From: JBBDKV01 sp040879165
GTDB lineage: Bacteria > Patescibacteriota > Microgenomatia > UBA1400 > PJMF01
Direction: 5' to 3'
Length of the DNA: 59,895 nucleotides
NCBI GenBank assembly: GCA_040879165.1
Contig: JBBDKV010000028.1
Location: forward strand, 1 to 59,895
A model generated the notes under the pieces. It made no database searches. It was not told the DNA's origin and saw nothing but the letters and a program-made list of their open reading frames with translations. A program made the translations under genes and the position numbers. Positions 25,712-33,672 of this stretch are shown piece by piece (within the stretch, counting starts at the first letter, position 1; the number at the start of each line of letters is the position of its first letter).

Positions 25712-25876
25712 ATGTACAATACTTCTACAGGTCAAGTACTTGACTCCTCAACATTGGCTATTGGCGGTGTGATGAGCGTACCAGATACTGGTCAGTTTGT
25801 TGTTGTTCACGTATTGAGTTACGCAGCGGTTGATCAATTTCGTTCATTACTCCATTTTGTGAGGAGATCATCATGA
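25712..25876 (+). CDS. Small unknown protein coupled to a GT2 remnant
   Basis: A 54-aa frame whose TGA overlaps the ATG of the following fragment (ATGA), the arrangement of a real translated gene. It contains VPDTG, then a moderately hydrophobic stretch and a C-terminal RR, loosely like a sortase-type sorting signal; this likeness is weak and no sortase was seen. Function unknown. It follows the GT-C::GH8 gene by 22 nt and probably belongs to the same transcript. Confidence 0.4.
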   Translation: MYNTSTGQVLDSSTLAIGGVMSVPDTGQFVVVHVLSYAAVDQFRSLLHFVRRSS

Positions 25877-26052
25877 TAACAGCAAGTATTACAGTAGTGG
25901 TTGTTATATTTGGTTTGATCAATCTTATGAGAATGACTGCTTTTTTAATTGGATCAAATATTTATGTGTACCAGAAAGATACTCGAAAGAATAAAAAGAG
26001 CAGCGGACGCCTCCCTCTCATTAGTGTTGTGATTCCTATTTTAAGAATCTGA
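25873..26052 (+). pseudogene. Truncated N-terminus of a second GT2 glycosyltransferase
   Basis: 59 codons encode one hydrophobic N-terminal helix, a basic linker and LPLISVVIP, the first strand of a GT2 catalytic domain, then stop at TGA 26050-26052. Everything from the nucleotide-binding loop onward is missing. The downstream DNA (hairpin and Fic gene) shows no continuation, so a deletion or insertion has removed the rest. Its position suggests the polysaccharide locus once held at least one more glycosyltransferase. Confidence 0.7.
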
Positions 26053-26094
26053 CAGACATCAAAGCACTCAACTGATGTAATACAATCTCTTTCA

Positions 26095-26143
26095 CTCCTC
26101 CCTCATTCGAGCACCATCTCACCGGGGGGAGCATCACTTTTTT
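26095..26143 (+). terminator. Hairpin terminator behind the polysaccharide locus
   Basis: CTCCTCCC (26095-26102) pairs with GGGGGGAG (26124-26131) with one G-U, and T6 lies at 26138-26143. The T run falls inside the 3' end of the convergent Fic gene. The loop is long (21 nt). Similar in layout to 20084-20133. Confidence 0.5.
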
Positions 26144-27075
26144 CTCTCCCTTCCTTCAATATACCTTTGAACTGCTTGGGTTGAAGTCAACCAGTTTCTT
26201 CCTTGTTTATGAGCTTCAAGTTTTCCCTGCCTGGCAAGTAAGTTAAGATATTTAGTTGAATACGGTGTTTTTGGGCTAATTTCTGATAATAGTAAATACG
26301 TTTCACTTTTTTTTGTATTGGGAGTGAGTGTTTTTAGGTAAATGTCTATTGAGCGCTCAACCGCTTGCGAAATGAACCGTATTAAGAGTGTCAAATCACC
26401 AGTATCAGCTAATTGTAAAGCTCTATAGTATTTTTTCCTGTCATTTTTTAAAATTACAGCCAATGGGTAACCAGCTCGTAGTAACAATACATTCATAACT
26501 AATCGAGCAGTTCTTCCGTTTCCATCAATAAAGGGATGAATATGGACCAGCTTATGATGAAAAATTGCTGACAACTCAATTGGATGCATCTTATTTTGTT
26601 CTTTGGAGTACCATCTTAACAACTCTCTCATTTCAATCGGAACCTGCATCGCCTTTGGTGGTATATGTTTTGCTCCAGCAATAAAAACATTTGTCTTACG
26701 GTATTTACCCGCAATGTCTTCATCTGTCTTTTTGACTACTAATTGATGGAGTGAACGAATCAGGTGTTCAGAAAGTGTGGGTCGAGACTTTTTGTCTACA
26801 AGCTCATAAACCAGTTCTACAGCATCATGATGATCTTTTGCTTCCAGATGATCTTTTAATGGTTTTCCCTTTATCGTAATTCCTTCATTTATTACTAAAA
26901 AGGTTTCCTTTAGTGTTAAGCTATTACCTTCAATCGCATTTGAGTTGTAAGTCATTTCAATTTCAAAGCGTTCTTGGAGTTTTTTAATTGCAGTGCTTGG
27001 AATGGGACGTAATTTCTGTAACTGCAATTTTTTCTGATCAATTCTGGTGGCAAGTTTGGTTGAAAGATATGACAT
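26134..27075 (-). CDS. Fic family protein (AMPylase-type) with an N-terminal inhibitory motif
   Basis: The Fic core is HPFIDGNGR (His180-Arg188), complete with catalytic His and the ATP-anchoring Gly-Asn-Gly-Arg. An inhibitory helix motif S-x-x-x-E-G (Ser45 to Gly50, in SNAIEGN) lies N-terminal, as in class II Fic proteins, whose Glu blocks ATP binding until released. The C-terminal ~70 residues form a winged-helix-like segment ending in a basic tail. Such solitary Fic proteins transfer AMP to Ser, Thr or Tyr of target proteins; the target here is unknown. A perfect inverted repeat lies upstream. Confidence 0.88.
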   Translation of the reverse strand: MSYLSTKLATRIDQKKLQLQKLRPIPSTAIKKLQERFEIEMTYNSNAIEGNSLTLKETFLVINEGITIKGKPLKDHLEAKDHHDAVELVYELVDKKSRPTLSEHLIRSLHQLVVKKTDEDIAGKYRKTNVFIAGAKHIPPKAMQVPIEMRELLRWYSKEQNKMHPIELSAIFHHKLVHIHPFIDGNGRTARLVMNVLLLRAGYPLAVILKNDRKKYYRALQLADTGDLTLLIRFISQAVERSIDIYLKTLTPNTKKSETYLLLSEISPKTPYSTKYLNLLARQGKLEAHKQGRNWLTSTQAVQRYIEGRERKK

Positions 27076-27087
27076 AGCATATATTAC

Positions 27088-27126
27088 TAATATGGTTTAT
27101 ATTAATTATTATTCTATACCATATTA
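27088..27126 (-). promoter_or_regulatory. Inverted repeat upstream of the first Fic gene
   Basis: TAATATGG (27088-27095) and CCATATTA (27119-27126), a perfect 8-bp repeat with a 23-nt spacer, located 12-51 nt before the Fic ATG. It probably serves as an operator or looped control site. The rest of 27127-27317 is AT-rich and shows no gene. Confidence 0.4.
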
Positions 27127-27305
27127 ATCTTTTGTCAATAAGTTTGCGTAAGTTTTAGTAAATTTATTTACATCTGCCTTATGAATCCCCAACAACCACT
27201 CCCTATCTGTTTCGTAACAAGTTCAATAAGGCGAGCCTCACTCTTCACCCTCAACTTTCATCACTTCAATTAATATCAAATATATAAAAATAGTGAATTT
27301 TTATA

Positions 27306-27311
27306 TATAAT
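27306..27311 (+). promoter_or_regulatory. -10 element of a leaderless gene
   Basis: TATAAT ending 6 nt before ATG 27318. Confidence 0.6.
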
Positions 27312-27317
27312 GAAAAC

Positions 27318-28976
27318 ATGACTGTATGGAATACATGGTTGTTCACATCATTGATCTTGTTGCTTGCCCAATTTCTTTTTGTACCTTCTGCCCATGCTCT
27401 GACCAGTATTTCCAATTGCACCCAACTGCAAAATATGGATCAGAATCTTTCAGAGGATTACGAATTAGCAAATAATATTGATTGCTCAGATACCGTTAAC
27501 TGGAATAGCGGTGCCGGTTTTAATCCTGTCGGAAATAGCTCTACTCAATTTTCTGGAACGTTTAATGGACAAGGGTACGTAATCTCCGATCTTTTTATCA
27601 ATCGAACTAATAGCGCAAATGTTGGTCTTTTTGGCTATACCAACAACGCGGAGATATCTAATGTCGGTATGGAAGATCTTGACATTACGGCTTGGCGGAT
27701 TGTTGGCGGAATCGTCGGACAAAGTTCAAACAGTACAACTATTGATACAGTATACGCACATGGTGAGGTGACAACGGTTGGAGCAACTGACGCTCATATT
27801 GTCGGAGGGATAACCGGATACAATAATGGAGGGACAATCAGCAATTCATATGCTAACGTTGCCGTTACTGCCGCAGGAGTAACTGCAGGAGGGCTTGCTG
27901 GTACGAATGGCGATACTATCAGTAATTCTTATTCTATCGGCAGCGTGAGTGGCAACAGCCCAACGGGTGGGCTTGTTGCCGTCAATAACGATACGGTAAC
28001 TAATAGCTTTTACGATCAAAACACCTCAGGACAAAGTGATACAGGCAAAGGCACACCAAAAACAACAAGTGAGATGAAACAATTGACAACATTCACTGAT
28101 GCAGGATGGGACATGCAAGCTAATGACACAGATAAAAATAGCGGATATCCGTATTTATCCTGGCAGGTGGGTGATAGTTCGCCAGTTTGGTACGCATATG
28201 TTGCGCCAACACCTACCCCCACTCCAACGCCGACGCCAACACCTTCTTCAAACAGTTCTTCTTCGCACTCAGGCACCACTCGCCCACCGTCCTGCCCAGC
28301 GTCATTCAAGCATTGTCCAAACGCAGGGCCACGTGTAGGAAGCCTACAGACACTATCATCGATAGGTAAGACAAACCAAGCTCGCCTTATTCTCACACCC
28401 CCAGCAGGATCTTTGGATTTAGTTGTCAAGATCGACGAAGTTACTTCCTCAGACTTGATGACATCTCCAACACCTGTTCCGTTTCCATGGCAACAGGGCT
28501 ATAACACCGCTAGTGAAATATATCGCATATCGGCAGTATCAGCTTTTAACGGGTATCCAGTTGAGAAGCTTCAATCTCCAGCAATATTACTACTTACTTC
28601 TGATCTGAACCGTTTTCATACTATCCAACCTGATACACTGCGGATCGGTTGGTTTGATGCAGATGCCAGGAGATGGAAACTCATTCAAAATAATACAGTC
28701 ATAGACTCAGAGCGCTCATTGATCGCAAACACAACATCGAATATGGCGTATTATGCCGTCCTGTATCCACGAGAAACAGTGATGGGAATTAATACCCCTG
28801 ACACATCAGACTTAGCAAATACATGTACGACGCATATTGTTCGCAGAGGAGAAACGCTGTGGGATATTGCACTTAATTATTTAGGAAATGGAACTTGGTA
28901 TACCAGGATCATAGAAGACAACAATCTGGTTTCAACAACACTTCAAATTGACGAAAGTCTCAATATTGGATGTTAG
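27318..28976 (+). CDS. Secreted GLUG-repeat protein with a C-terminal LysM domain
   Basis: 552 aa. A signal peptide ends near AHA (about residues 25-27). Residues about 60-240 contain GLUG-type repeats (GLFGYTNN, GGIVGQSSN, GGITGYNNGG, GGLAGTNGD, GGLVAVNND), a beta-helix motif of adhesins. A Pro-Thr linker (about 295-310; DNA 28203-28244) leads to a beta-rich domain of unknown family, and the last ~50 residues form a LysM domain (RRGETLWDIALNYLG) that binds peptidoglycan. The protein is likely held on the wall by LysM and presents the repeat region outward, possibly for host or surface contact. It is leaderless and stands alone. Confidence 0.85.
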   Translation: MTVWNTWLFTSLILLLAQFLFVPSAHALTSISNCTQLQNMDQNLSEDYELANNIDCSDTVNWNSGAGFNPVGNSSTQFSGTFNGQGYVISDLFINRTNSANVGLFGYTNNAEISNVGMEDLDITAWRIVGGIVGQSSNSTTIDTVYAHGEVTTVGATDAHIVGGITGYNNGGTISNSYANVAVTAAGVTAGGLAGTNGDTISNSYSIGSVSGNSPTGGLVAVNNDTVTNSFYDQNTSGQSDTGKGTPKTTSEMKQLTTFTDAGWDMQANDTDKNSGYPYLSWQVGDSSPVWYAYVAPTPTPTPTPTPTPSSNSSSSHSGTTRPPSCPASFKHCPNAGPRVGSLQTLSSIGKTNQARLILTPPAGSLDLVVKIDEVTSSDLMTSPTPVPFPWQQGYNTASEIYRISAVSAFNGYPVEKLQSPAILLLTSDLNRFHTIQPDTLRIGWFDADARRWKLIQNNTVIDSERSLIANTTSNMAYYAVLYPRETVMGINTPDTSDLANTCTTHIVRRGETLWDIALNYLGNGTWYTRIIEDNNLVSTTLQIDESLNIGC

Positions 28977-29115
28977 CACGCTATACGACAACCGTGATTG
29001 GTAGTGATGTTTTTCATCGAGGTTGAACCAACTAGTGAACATGCTGAATATAGCAAAGCTGTTTTTGTAATATACCGCGCACTGATTTCCCAGCGTTACA
29101 TTGTATACTACTACT

Positions 29116-29595
29116 ATGACGAATTTTTTCGCCTTGATTACTGTTCTTGGACTGCTGCTCGCGGGCTGTTCTTTACCAGAGGGCAACCAGCAGGAACCAG
29201 TCAGTTCAGTGCTCACTAGCCCAGATTCCGAGACCATCCCCAGAGAAGTAGACAGTCAGGAAGTAGATTTCACTGCTGGTTTCGAAGTGTATACCTTGGG
29301 TACCAAGCGTATATTTACTAATACCATGTACCACAATCTGTCTAGCAATGTGTATATTGAGGCGTCGGATCCGAATGTTGTACATGTAAAGAAAACCGGC
29401 ATTACCTGGGCGGACTTTTTTGAAAGTCTGCCGTTTTCGCTAGAAAAAGACTGCTTAGTTACCGGCACTAACCAAACGTTTTGTACCAATGAAGTTGGGA
29501 CGCTGCGCTTTTTCATTAACGGGAATGAAGACTCAGATGCTCTAGACCGGGTCATACAGCCAAACGATTTTCTCAGGGTTAGTTACCAAAAATAG
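29116..29595 (+). CDS. Lipoprotein of unknown function
   Basis: 159 aa with a lipoprotein signal: a hydrophobic stretch ending in the lipobox LLAGC. After a polar linker comes a small domain with paired cysteines (DC and FC about 12 residues apart) and a strongly beta-prone C-terminus (LRFFINGNED, FLRVSYQK). No family recognised. TATACT (29104-29109) ends 6 nt before the ATG, so the in-frame codon at 29101 is rejected as start. Confidence 0.7.
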   Translation: MTNFFALITVLGLLLAGCSLPEGNQQEPVSSVLTSPDSETIPREVDSQEVDFTAGFEVYTLGTKRIFTNTMYHNLSSNVYIEASDPNVVHVKKTGITWADFFESLPFSLEKDCLVTGTNQTFCTNEVGTLRFFINGNEDSDALDRVIQPNDFLRVSYQK

Positions 29596-29626
29596 AGTCA
29601 AGAGCCTTCTGTTATAATTTCTGAAA

Positions 29627-29821
29627 ATGAAAAATCCAGAGATTTCAGCTAGAGCAGAAAAGGAAGTTACTGACGAACAGTGGATAGTAGTAGAGCAAGT
29701 CGGTTTCTTTGGTAAGAATCGTGACAGCTTGTACGCTGCTTGGGATGAAAAATATGGGCCTGGCAATTGGAAAATTGGCTGGCAGCTTTCATCAGGAGAA
29801 CAGCTCAATTTTTTGATATAA
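29627..29821 (+). CDS. Small conserved-looking protein
   Basis: 64 aa, leaderless (TATAAT 29613-29618, 8 nt before ATG). The C-terminal half, WDEKYGPGNWKIGW, is rich in Trp, Gly and Tyr and looks like a compact functional motif; no annotated family is recalled with confidence. No signal peptide or helix. It ends at 29821, and the -10 box of the next gene (29817-29822) overlaps its stop codon. Confidence 0.55.
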   Translation: MKNPEISARAEKEVTDEQWIVVEQVGFFGKNRDSLYAAWDEKYGPGNWKIGWQLSSGEQLNFLI

Positions 29822-29827
29822 TTACGT

Positions 29828-30670
29828 ATGACTCAAAGGCAATTGCTCATTATATTTGGACTCATTTGCTCAGTAGCTATTGCTATTTATTGGCTTCTGA
29901 ACTCAAATGTTTTAAGTGAGTATTTTAATTACTTACCATTTCTAGATGAGAAGAAAGTAAATAATAGTGCCTCAAAAATTCCTACTGGACGTGGAGTTTT
30001 TATTCCGAAGAAAAATCATCAATCAAATAATTTTAAACATGATGATGAGGAGTTAGAAAAAGAAACCAGTGTTGAAGAGAGCATCAATTACGTTGACTAC
30101 ACAGAACTGAGTTCAAACATTGAAAGAATTAACGAAGAATTTTCACTATATACGCATTTAGCGGGTCAACCTAATCGAGCAAAATATTATCAGAACTATA
30201 CTGTAAAATACCCAAACTCTTGGAAGATACTCACGCATACTAACAATCCAGATTTAGATACCTATGGCACCAACGTACTATTTGAAAAAGAAGGTAATTA
30301 TATTCTCATCAGGCAGCAATTATTTGAAACAACAACATGCTATTTTGATGCTGACAGACAGAAAATGGGCATGAGTGTTTGGTGTAATTATGTTGCTTCA
30401 ATACCTAATGCAGAAAGAGAGTGGAAAATTTATACTATCGATCAATCTGGAGTTAGCCGCGTAGGCTCCTGGATACAGTATGGTATCTGCGATCAAAACA
30501 GCTATGCAGAAGCAATTAGCTCATACGGGGATGAACCCACTGCAGAAGAGAAACAGCTCTGTTCACCTTGGACCCCAGTTGGTGAAATTGATTTGTACAT
30601 GCCTGTATTTGATCAGGAAATATTCAATGAATTCACTGAGATTGTTTCATCTATTTCTGTAGTGAATTAG
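29828..30670 (+). CDS. Membrane-anchored protein of unknown function
   Basis: 280 aa. Residues about 5-25 form a signal anchor; a charged Asn/Lys/Glu-rich linker follows, then a C-terminal domain of about 160 residues containing four cysteines (TTCYF, SVWCNY, GICDQ, QLCSP) that could form two disulfides outside the membrane. The segment YYQNYTVKYPNSWK resembles the start of PsbP/Mog1-like domains, a weak likeness. Leaderless: TATAAT ends 5 nt before the ATG. Confidence 0.65.
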   Translation: MTQRQLLIIFGLICSVAIAIYWLLNSNVLSEYFNYLPFLDEKKVNNSASKIPTGRGVFIPKKNHQSNNFKHDDEELEKETSVEESINYVDYTELSSNIERINEEFSLYTHLAGQPNRAKYYQNYTVKYPNSWKILTHTNNPDLDTYGTNVLFEKEGNYILIRQQLFETTTCYFDADRQKMGMSVWCNYVASIPNAEREWKIYTIDQSGVSRVGSWIQYGICDQNSYAEAISSYGDEPTAEEKQLCSPWTPVGEIDLYMPVFDQEIFNEFTEIVSSISVVN

Positions 30671-31142
30671 GAAAATTGTATTTGATTGCACGATACATAA
30701 CCACAAGAATGAATTTCTTGAAGAAACGAAGATTGATCCATATAAATATGGAAGCGAAAGATATGAGTTGATCAAGCCAGCACTGACAAAGGCGGCGGTT
30801 TTGGAAAAAATTGGGTCGCCCGATACTATGATTAACAATTATTTTGATGTTTCTTATTCAGACAATGATGTGACATATTTTTATTGTCATCAACCCTTAT
30901 TGCTTAGAAGCAAAGAGAGTTGTATGGGTTATCGAGTAACACTTGGAGAAGATGAATTGGTAAAGAATATGCAGAAGCGTGGGTTAGATTGTGTACATCT
31001 GCCAAAACTTACCGCTGTCAACCCGATTAACGATCCGGTGTATTATTTCTATTGGTCGTCTGATATGTGGTCTTTACACGTACTGCCATCAGAACATTAT
31101 TCGATTCTACCAACAAATCAATCAGTATTTTCCGTTAACTGA
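30666..31142 (+). CDS. Unknown protein with an unclear 5' end
   Basis: The frame is open from 30666, directly behind the preceding stop, but contains no ATG near its start; the first usual initiator is TTG at 30768, which would give 124 aa. The upstream residues (KYGSERYELIKPAL) read as plausible protein continuous with the rest, suggesting a 5'-truncated gene or a non-standard start. Two Cys pairs (YFYCHQ, ESCMGY; LDCVHL) are present and no family is recognised. No -10 hexamer stands before the TTG. Confidence 0.4.
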   Translation: MRKIVFDCTIHNHKNEFLEETKIDPYKYGSERYELIKPALTKAAVLEKIGSPDTMINNYFDVSYSDNDVTYFYCHQPLLLRSKESCMGYRVTLGEDELVKNMQKRGLDCVHLPKLTAVNPINDPVYYFYWSSDMWSLHVLPSEHYSILPTNQSVFSVN

Positions 31143-31366
31143 TGCCTAGGTTCGTTTAATGGCGCAGCGATGAATGCAGTCCGCAATAGGGTTGGGCGAT
31201 AATGCGAAAATCAAATTGATGGCCAATCAAAAAAATCACACTAAAGTTAGTAGAACCACAGACAAGTTGTGGAGCAATTCCACACAAATGCCAAAATCTA
31301 TAAACTAATGCAGTTTTTTTTGTGGTAGACTACATCATATTAAGGTACATTAGTTTACAGGAAACT

Positions 31367-31744
31367 ATGAAAAGTTTTTTCTCGTTCTTAGCACTCTTTA
31401 TTTCAGCTGGTTTTTTAATTGCTACTCCAGTTTCTGCATATTGGGTTAATGACTATTATAGAAGTGACGGCACTCATGTAAGTGGTCATTACCGCTCTCG
31501 ACCGAATGCATATACTCACGATAATTATTCCTACACTGGACCGTCTGCTAGCAATGGATACGGCTACAATGATTCTTATTATTCAGGATCAAGCTATTCT
31601 GATGATTGGTATACTCCTTCTTACAATGATAGTGGTTGGGAGTACGAAAATAATTGGAGCGACTCTAATAGTGGTAGATCTAGTTATTATAATTCTTACG
31701 ATTACTCTGGCTACGATAGCATTGAGTACGACTACGGTTGGTAA
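31367..31744 (+). CDS. Secreted Tyr/Ser/Asn/Asp-rich low-complexity protein
   Basis: 125 aa with a signal peptide cleaved after TPVSA. The mature N-terminus (YYRSDGTHVSGHYRSRPN, then DNYSY) matches a small conserved module seen in many bacterial secreted proteins, with consensus GT-Y-V-x-G-H-Y-R-S-x-P-x. The remaining ~80 residues are almost only Tyr, Ser, Asn, Asp, Gly and Trp. It may act at the wall surface or in aggregation. ATG 31367 is preferred: AGGAA lies 5 nt upstream and the signal peptide starts there. Confidence 0.7.
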   Translation: MKSFFSFLALFISAGFLIATPVSAYWVNDYYRSDGTHVSGHYRSRPNAYTHDNYSYTGPSASNGYGYNDSYYSGSSYSDDWYTPSYNDSGWEYENNWSDSNSGRSSYYNSYDYSGYDSIEYDYGW

Positions 31745-31791
31745 AGATTTCTAGCCATAGTAAGACTTTTGTATTCAATAAAAAAGAATAT

Positions 31792-31980
31792 ATGCAATGT
31801 CCACAGTGCAAAGTAGAAATGGATACAGGCGGATTGATGCATGATGGTAATAAATGGTTCAACGAAGGACATTTTGTTAAGGTGAAAAGAATGTCATTTG
31901 GAGGCAAGGCAGTATATGCATTTAGATGCCCCCAATGTGGCAAAGTCGAACTGACAACCGACATTAAAGCCGGCACCTAA
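31792..31980 (+). CDS. Small zinc-ribbon protein (DUF6487-like)
   Basis: 62 aa. It opens with MQCPQC and ends with RCPQCGK, a pair of CPxC knuckles about 40 residues apart that would bind one zinc. A Trp and Gly-rich middle (NKWFNEGHF) fits the small DUF6487-type family. Function unknown. An in-frame codon at 31738 overlaps the preceding gene and adds residues unlike the family, so 31792 is chosen. Confidence 0.65.
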   Translation: MQCPQCKVEMDTGGLMHDGNKWFNEGHFVKVKRMSFGGKAVYAFRCPQCGKVELTTDIKAGT

Positions 31981-32089
31981 TATTCCTGATAGCGGGAGAA
32001 CAACTCAAAGATACTTACAATTCTATTCATTTTCAATACTTTTCTGATCCGCCAATAATAAACTTTAGACTTCCTGATATAATCTCCTC

Positions 32090-33049
32090 ATGTCGATCCT
32101 AACAACTCCCAAGCCTTTTGACTCTGGCTTTCTGCCAGAGAAAGATGGACACAAGGTTAGCTATGCCCAATATGGAAATAGAGATGGCGTAAAGATAGTT
32201 TCATTACACGGCGGACCTGGTTCAAAGTCCAAGCCGCAACATGCTGCAAGTTTTAATCTAAAAGAATGTCATCTTGTCACGTTTGATCAAAGAGGTTGTG
32301 GTAAAAGTGAGCCACTGGGAAAACTTGAGAATAATACTACACCAGACTTAATTGACGATATTGAACGATTGAGAAAACACTTAAAAATAAAAGATTGGTT
32401 TGTGACCGGTGCGAGTTGGGGGTCAACTTTAGCTTTGGCATATGCACAAGGTCATCCTGATAAGGTCAAGGGACTTTTGCTCAGTTCAATTTTCCTAGCT
32501 AGAAAGAAAGATATTCGTTGGTCATTCTATGATGCCATTGGAGTAACTCGATTGTTTCCAGATTTATTTGAGCACCATCAGCGCTTTTTAGCTCGACACG
32601 GTATTCAAAAAACCCAGCAAGCCGAGCAATTACTGAATCTGGTTCAAGATTCAGAAGGTGAAAAGCAGCAGGAGTTAATTGCAGAGCTAATGAGTTGGGA
32701 AGGAAATTTAATGACTTCGCAAAAAGAAGTAGGTTTGGTAGAGGCAGAGAGCGTAACAGAGGAAGATATTGCCTCAATTTCGACATTTCTTCACTATGAT
32801 TCCAATGACTGCTTTCTTGAAGATAATCAACTGCTGAATGGCATGGAAGCAATTACTCACATTCCCGCTGTACTTGTTCATGGCAGGCACGATATTTTAT
32901 GTCCACTAGACGGACTATGGGAGTTACAAAAAAAGTTTGACCAAGTTAGAACAGTAATTCTACCTGTCAGCAATCACAAGCTTACCACAGAGGGCACTAT
33001 AGCCATGAGATTAGCCTATGAATTATTTTTAACTGAGTGGAAGCAATAA
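32090..33049 (+). CDS. Proline iminopeptidase-like alpha/beta hydrolase
   Basis: 319 aa of the prolyl aminopeptidase family (S33). The oxyanion loop HGGPG and FDQRGCGKS are present, and the nucleophile elbow is GASWGS. The acid lies in HGRHDILCP and the catalytic His in VSNHKL. These enzymes remove N-terminal proline from peptides, useful for peptide scavenging in an amino-acid auxotroph. Leaderless: TATAAT (32078-32083) ends 6 nt before the ATG. Confidence 0.88.
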   Translation: MSILTTPKPFDSGFLPEKDGHKVSYAQYGNRDGVKIVSLHGGPGSKSKPQHAASFNLKECHLVTFDQRGCGKSEPLGKLENNTTPDLIDDIERLRKHLKIKDWFVTGASWGSTLALAYAQGHPDKVKGLLLSSIFLARKKDIRWSFYDAIGVTRLFPDLFEHHQRFLARHGIQKTQQAEQLLNLVQDSEGEKQQELIAELMSWEGNLMTSQKEVGLVEAESVTEEDIASISTFLHYDSNDCFLEDNQLLNGMEAITHIPAVLVHGRHDILCPLDGLWELQKKFDQVRTVILPVSNHKLTTEGTIAMRLAYELFLTEWKQ

Positions 33050-33096
33050 GTAGATAGTAAGTAGTGAAGCTCAAACCCATTTGCTATACTCACACT

Positions 33097-33507
33097 ATGA
33101 AGGTTTTGTTTCTCTGCACTCACAATTCTGCTCGTTCGCAAATGGCTGAAGGTTTACTCAGATATCTGGGTGGTAGCAAGTTTGAGGTTTTTTCTGCTGG
33201 TACTGAGCAAACATTTGTCAGACCTGAAGCGGTGCAAGTCATGAAAGAAATTGGTATCGATATTTCTGCTCAGACATCAAAAACACTCGACACATATCTC
33301 GATCAACAATTTGACACGGTCATTACCGTTTGTGAACAAGCTACTGAAAGTTGTCCAGTATTCCCAAATGTTAAGCAGCGAATACATTGGAGTTTCCCCG
33401 ACCCTTCTAAGGCGAAAGGGAATCCAGAAAAAATTCTGTCAGTATATCGCGAAGTCAGAGATTTGATGAGGGAAAGGATTGAAAGAGAGCTGCTTAGTGT
33501 TGATTGA
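33097..33507 (+). CDS. arsC: Arsenate reductase, thioredoxin-coupled type
   Basis: 136 aa of the low-molecular-weight tyrosine-phosphatase fold. The P-loop is CTHNSARS with the nucleophilic Cys, and the second and third redox cysteines are in VCEQATESCPVFP, the spacing of the thioredoxin-dependent ArsC class. The general acid lies in FPDPSKA. It reduces arsenate to arsenite, with electrons from thioredoxin (trxA/trxB at 9-10 kb). No arsenite exporter or ArsR lies nearby, so it stands alone. TATACT ends 6 nt before ATG 33097; the upstream in-frame GTG at 33064 precedes that box and is rejected. Confidence 0.9.
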   Translation: MKVLFLCTHNSARSQMAEGLLRYLGGSKFEVFSAGTEQTFVRPEAVQVMKEIGIDISAQTSKTLDTYLDQQFDTVITVCEQATESCPVFPNVKQRIHWSFPDPSKAKGNPEKILSVYREVRDLMRERIERELLSVD

Positions 33508-33605
33508 GTTTAATTCAATCATGACTACATTATGAATTATTGATCTAAGACGTGAAGTTGTATTAACCTGTGAACTTCGCGTTGGCAAAAGAACCGTGTA
33601 ATTAT

Positions 33606-33653
33606 TACATACGTAAGTAATTTGCTATGTAATACTTTACATTTTTTACATAG
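33606..33653 (+). promoter_or_regulatory. 48-nt operator-like repeat at the second Fic promoter, copy 1
   Basis: Contains the perfect inverted repeat CTATGTAA (33625-33632) / TTACATAG (33646-33653) with a 13-nt spacer. It ends 4 nt before the -10 TATACT (33658-33663), so it covers the -35 region. About 39 of 48 positions match 36066-36113. Confidence 0.6.
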
Positions 33654-33672
33654 TTGTTATACTAACAGGTGA

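Noticed and set aside
25712..25876. Sortase substrate call for the 54-aa ORF
   Set aside because: No signal peptide, weak hydrophobic stretch and no sortase in the window.
28203..28244. Tandem ACNCC-like repeat that could suggest a CRISPR or VNTR
   Set aside because: It encodes the Pro-Thr linker of the GLUG/LysM protein in frame and has no spacers.
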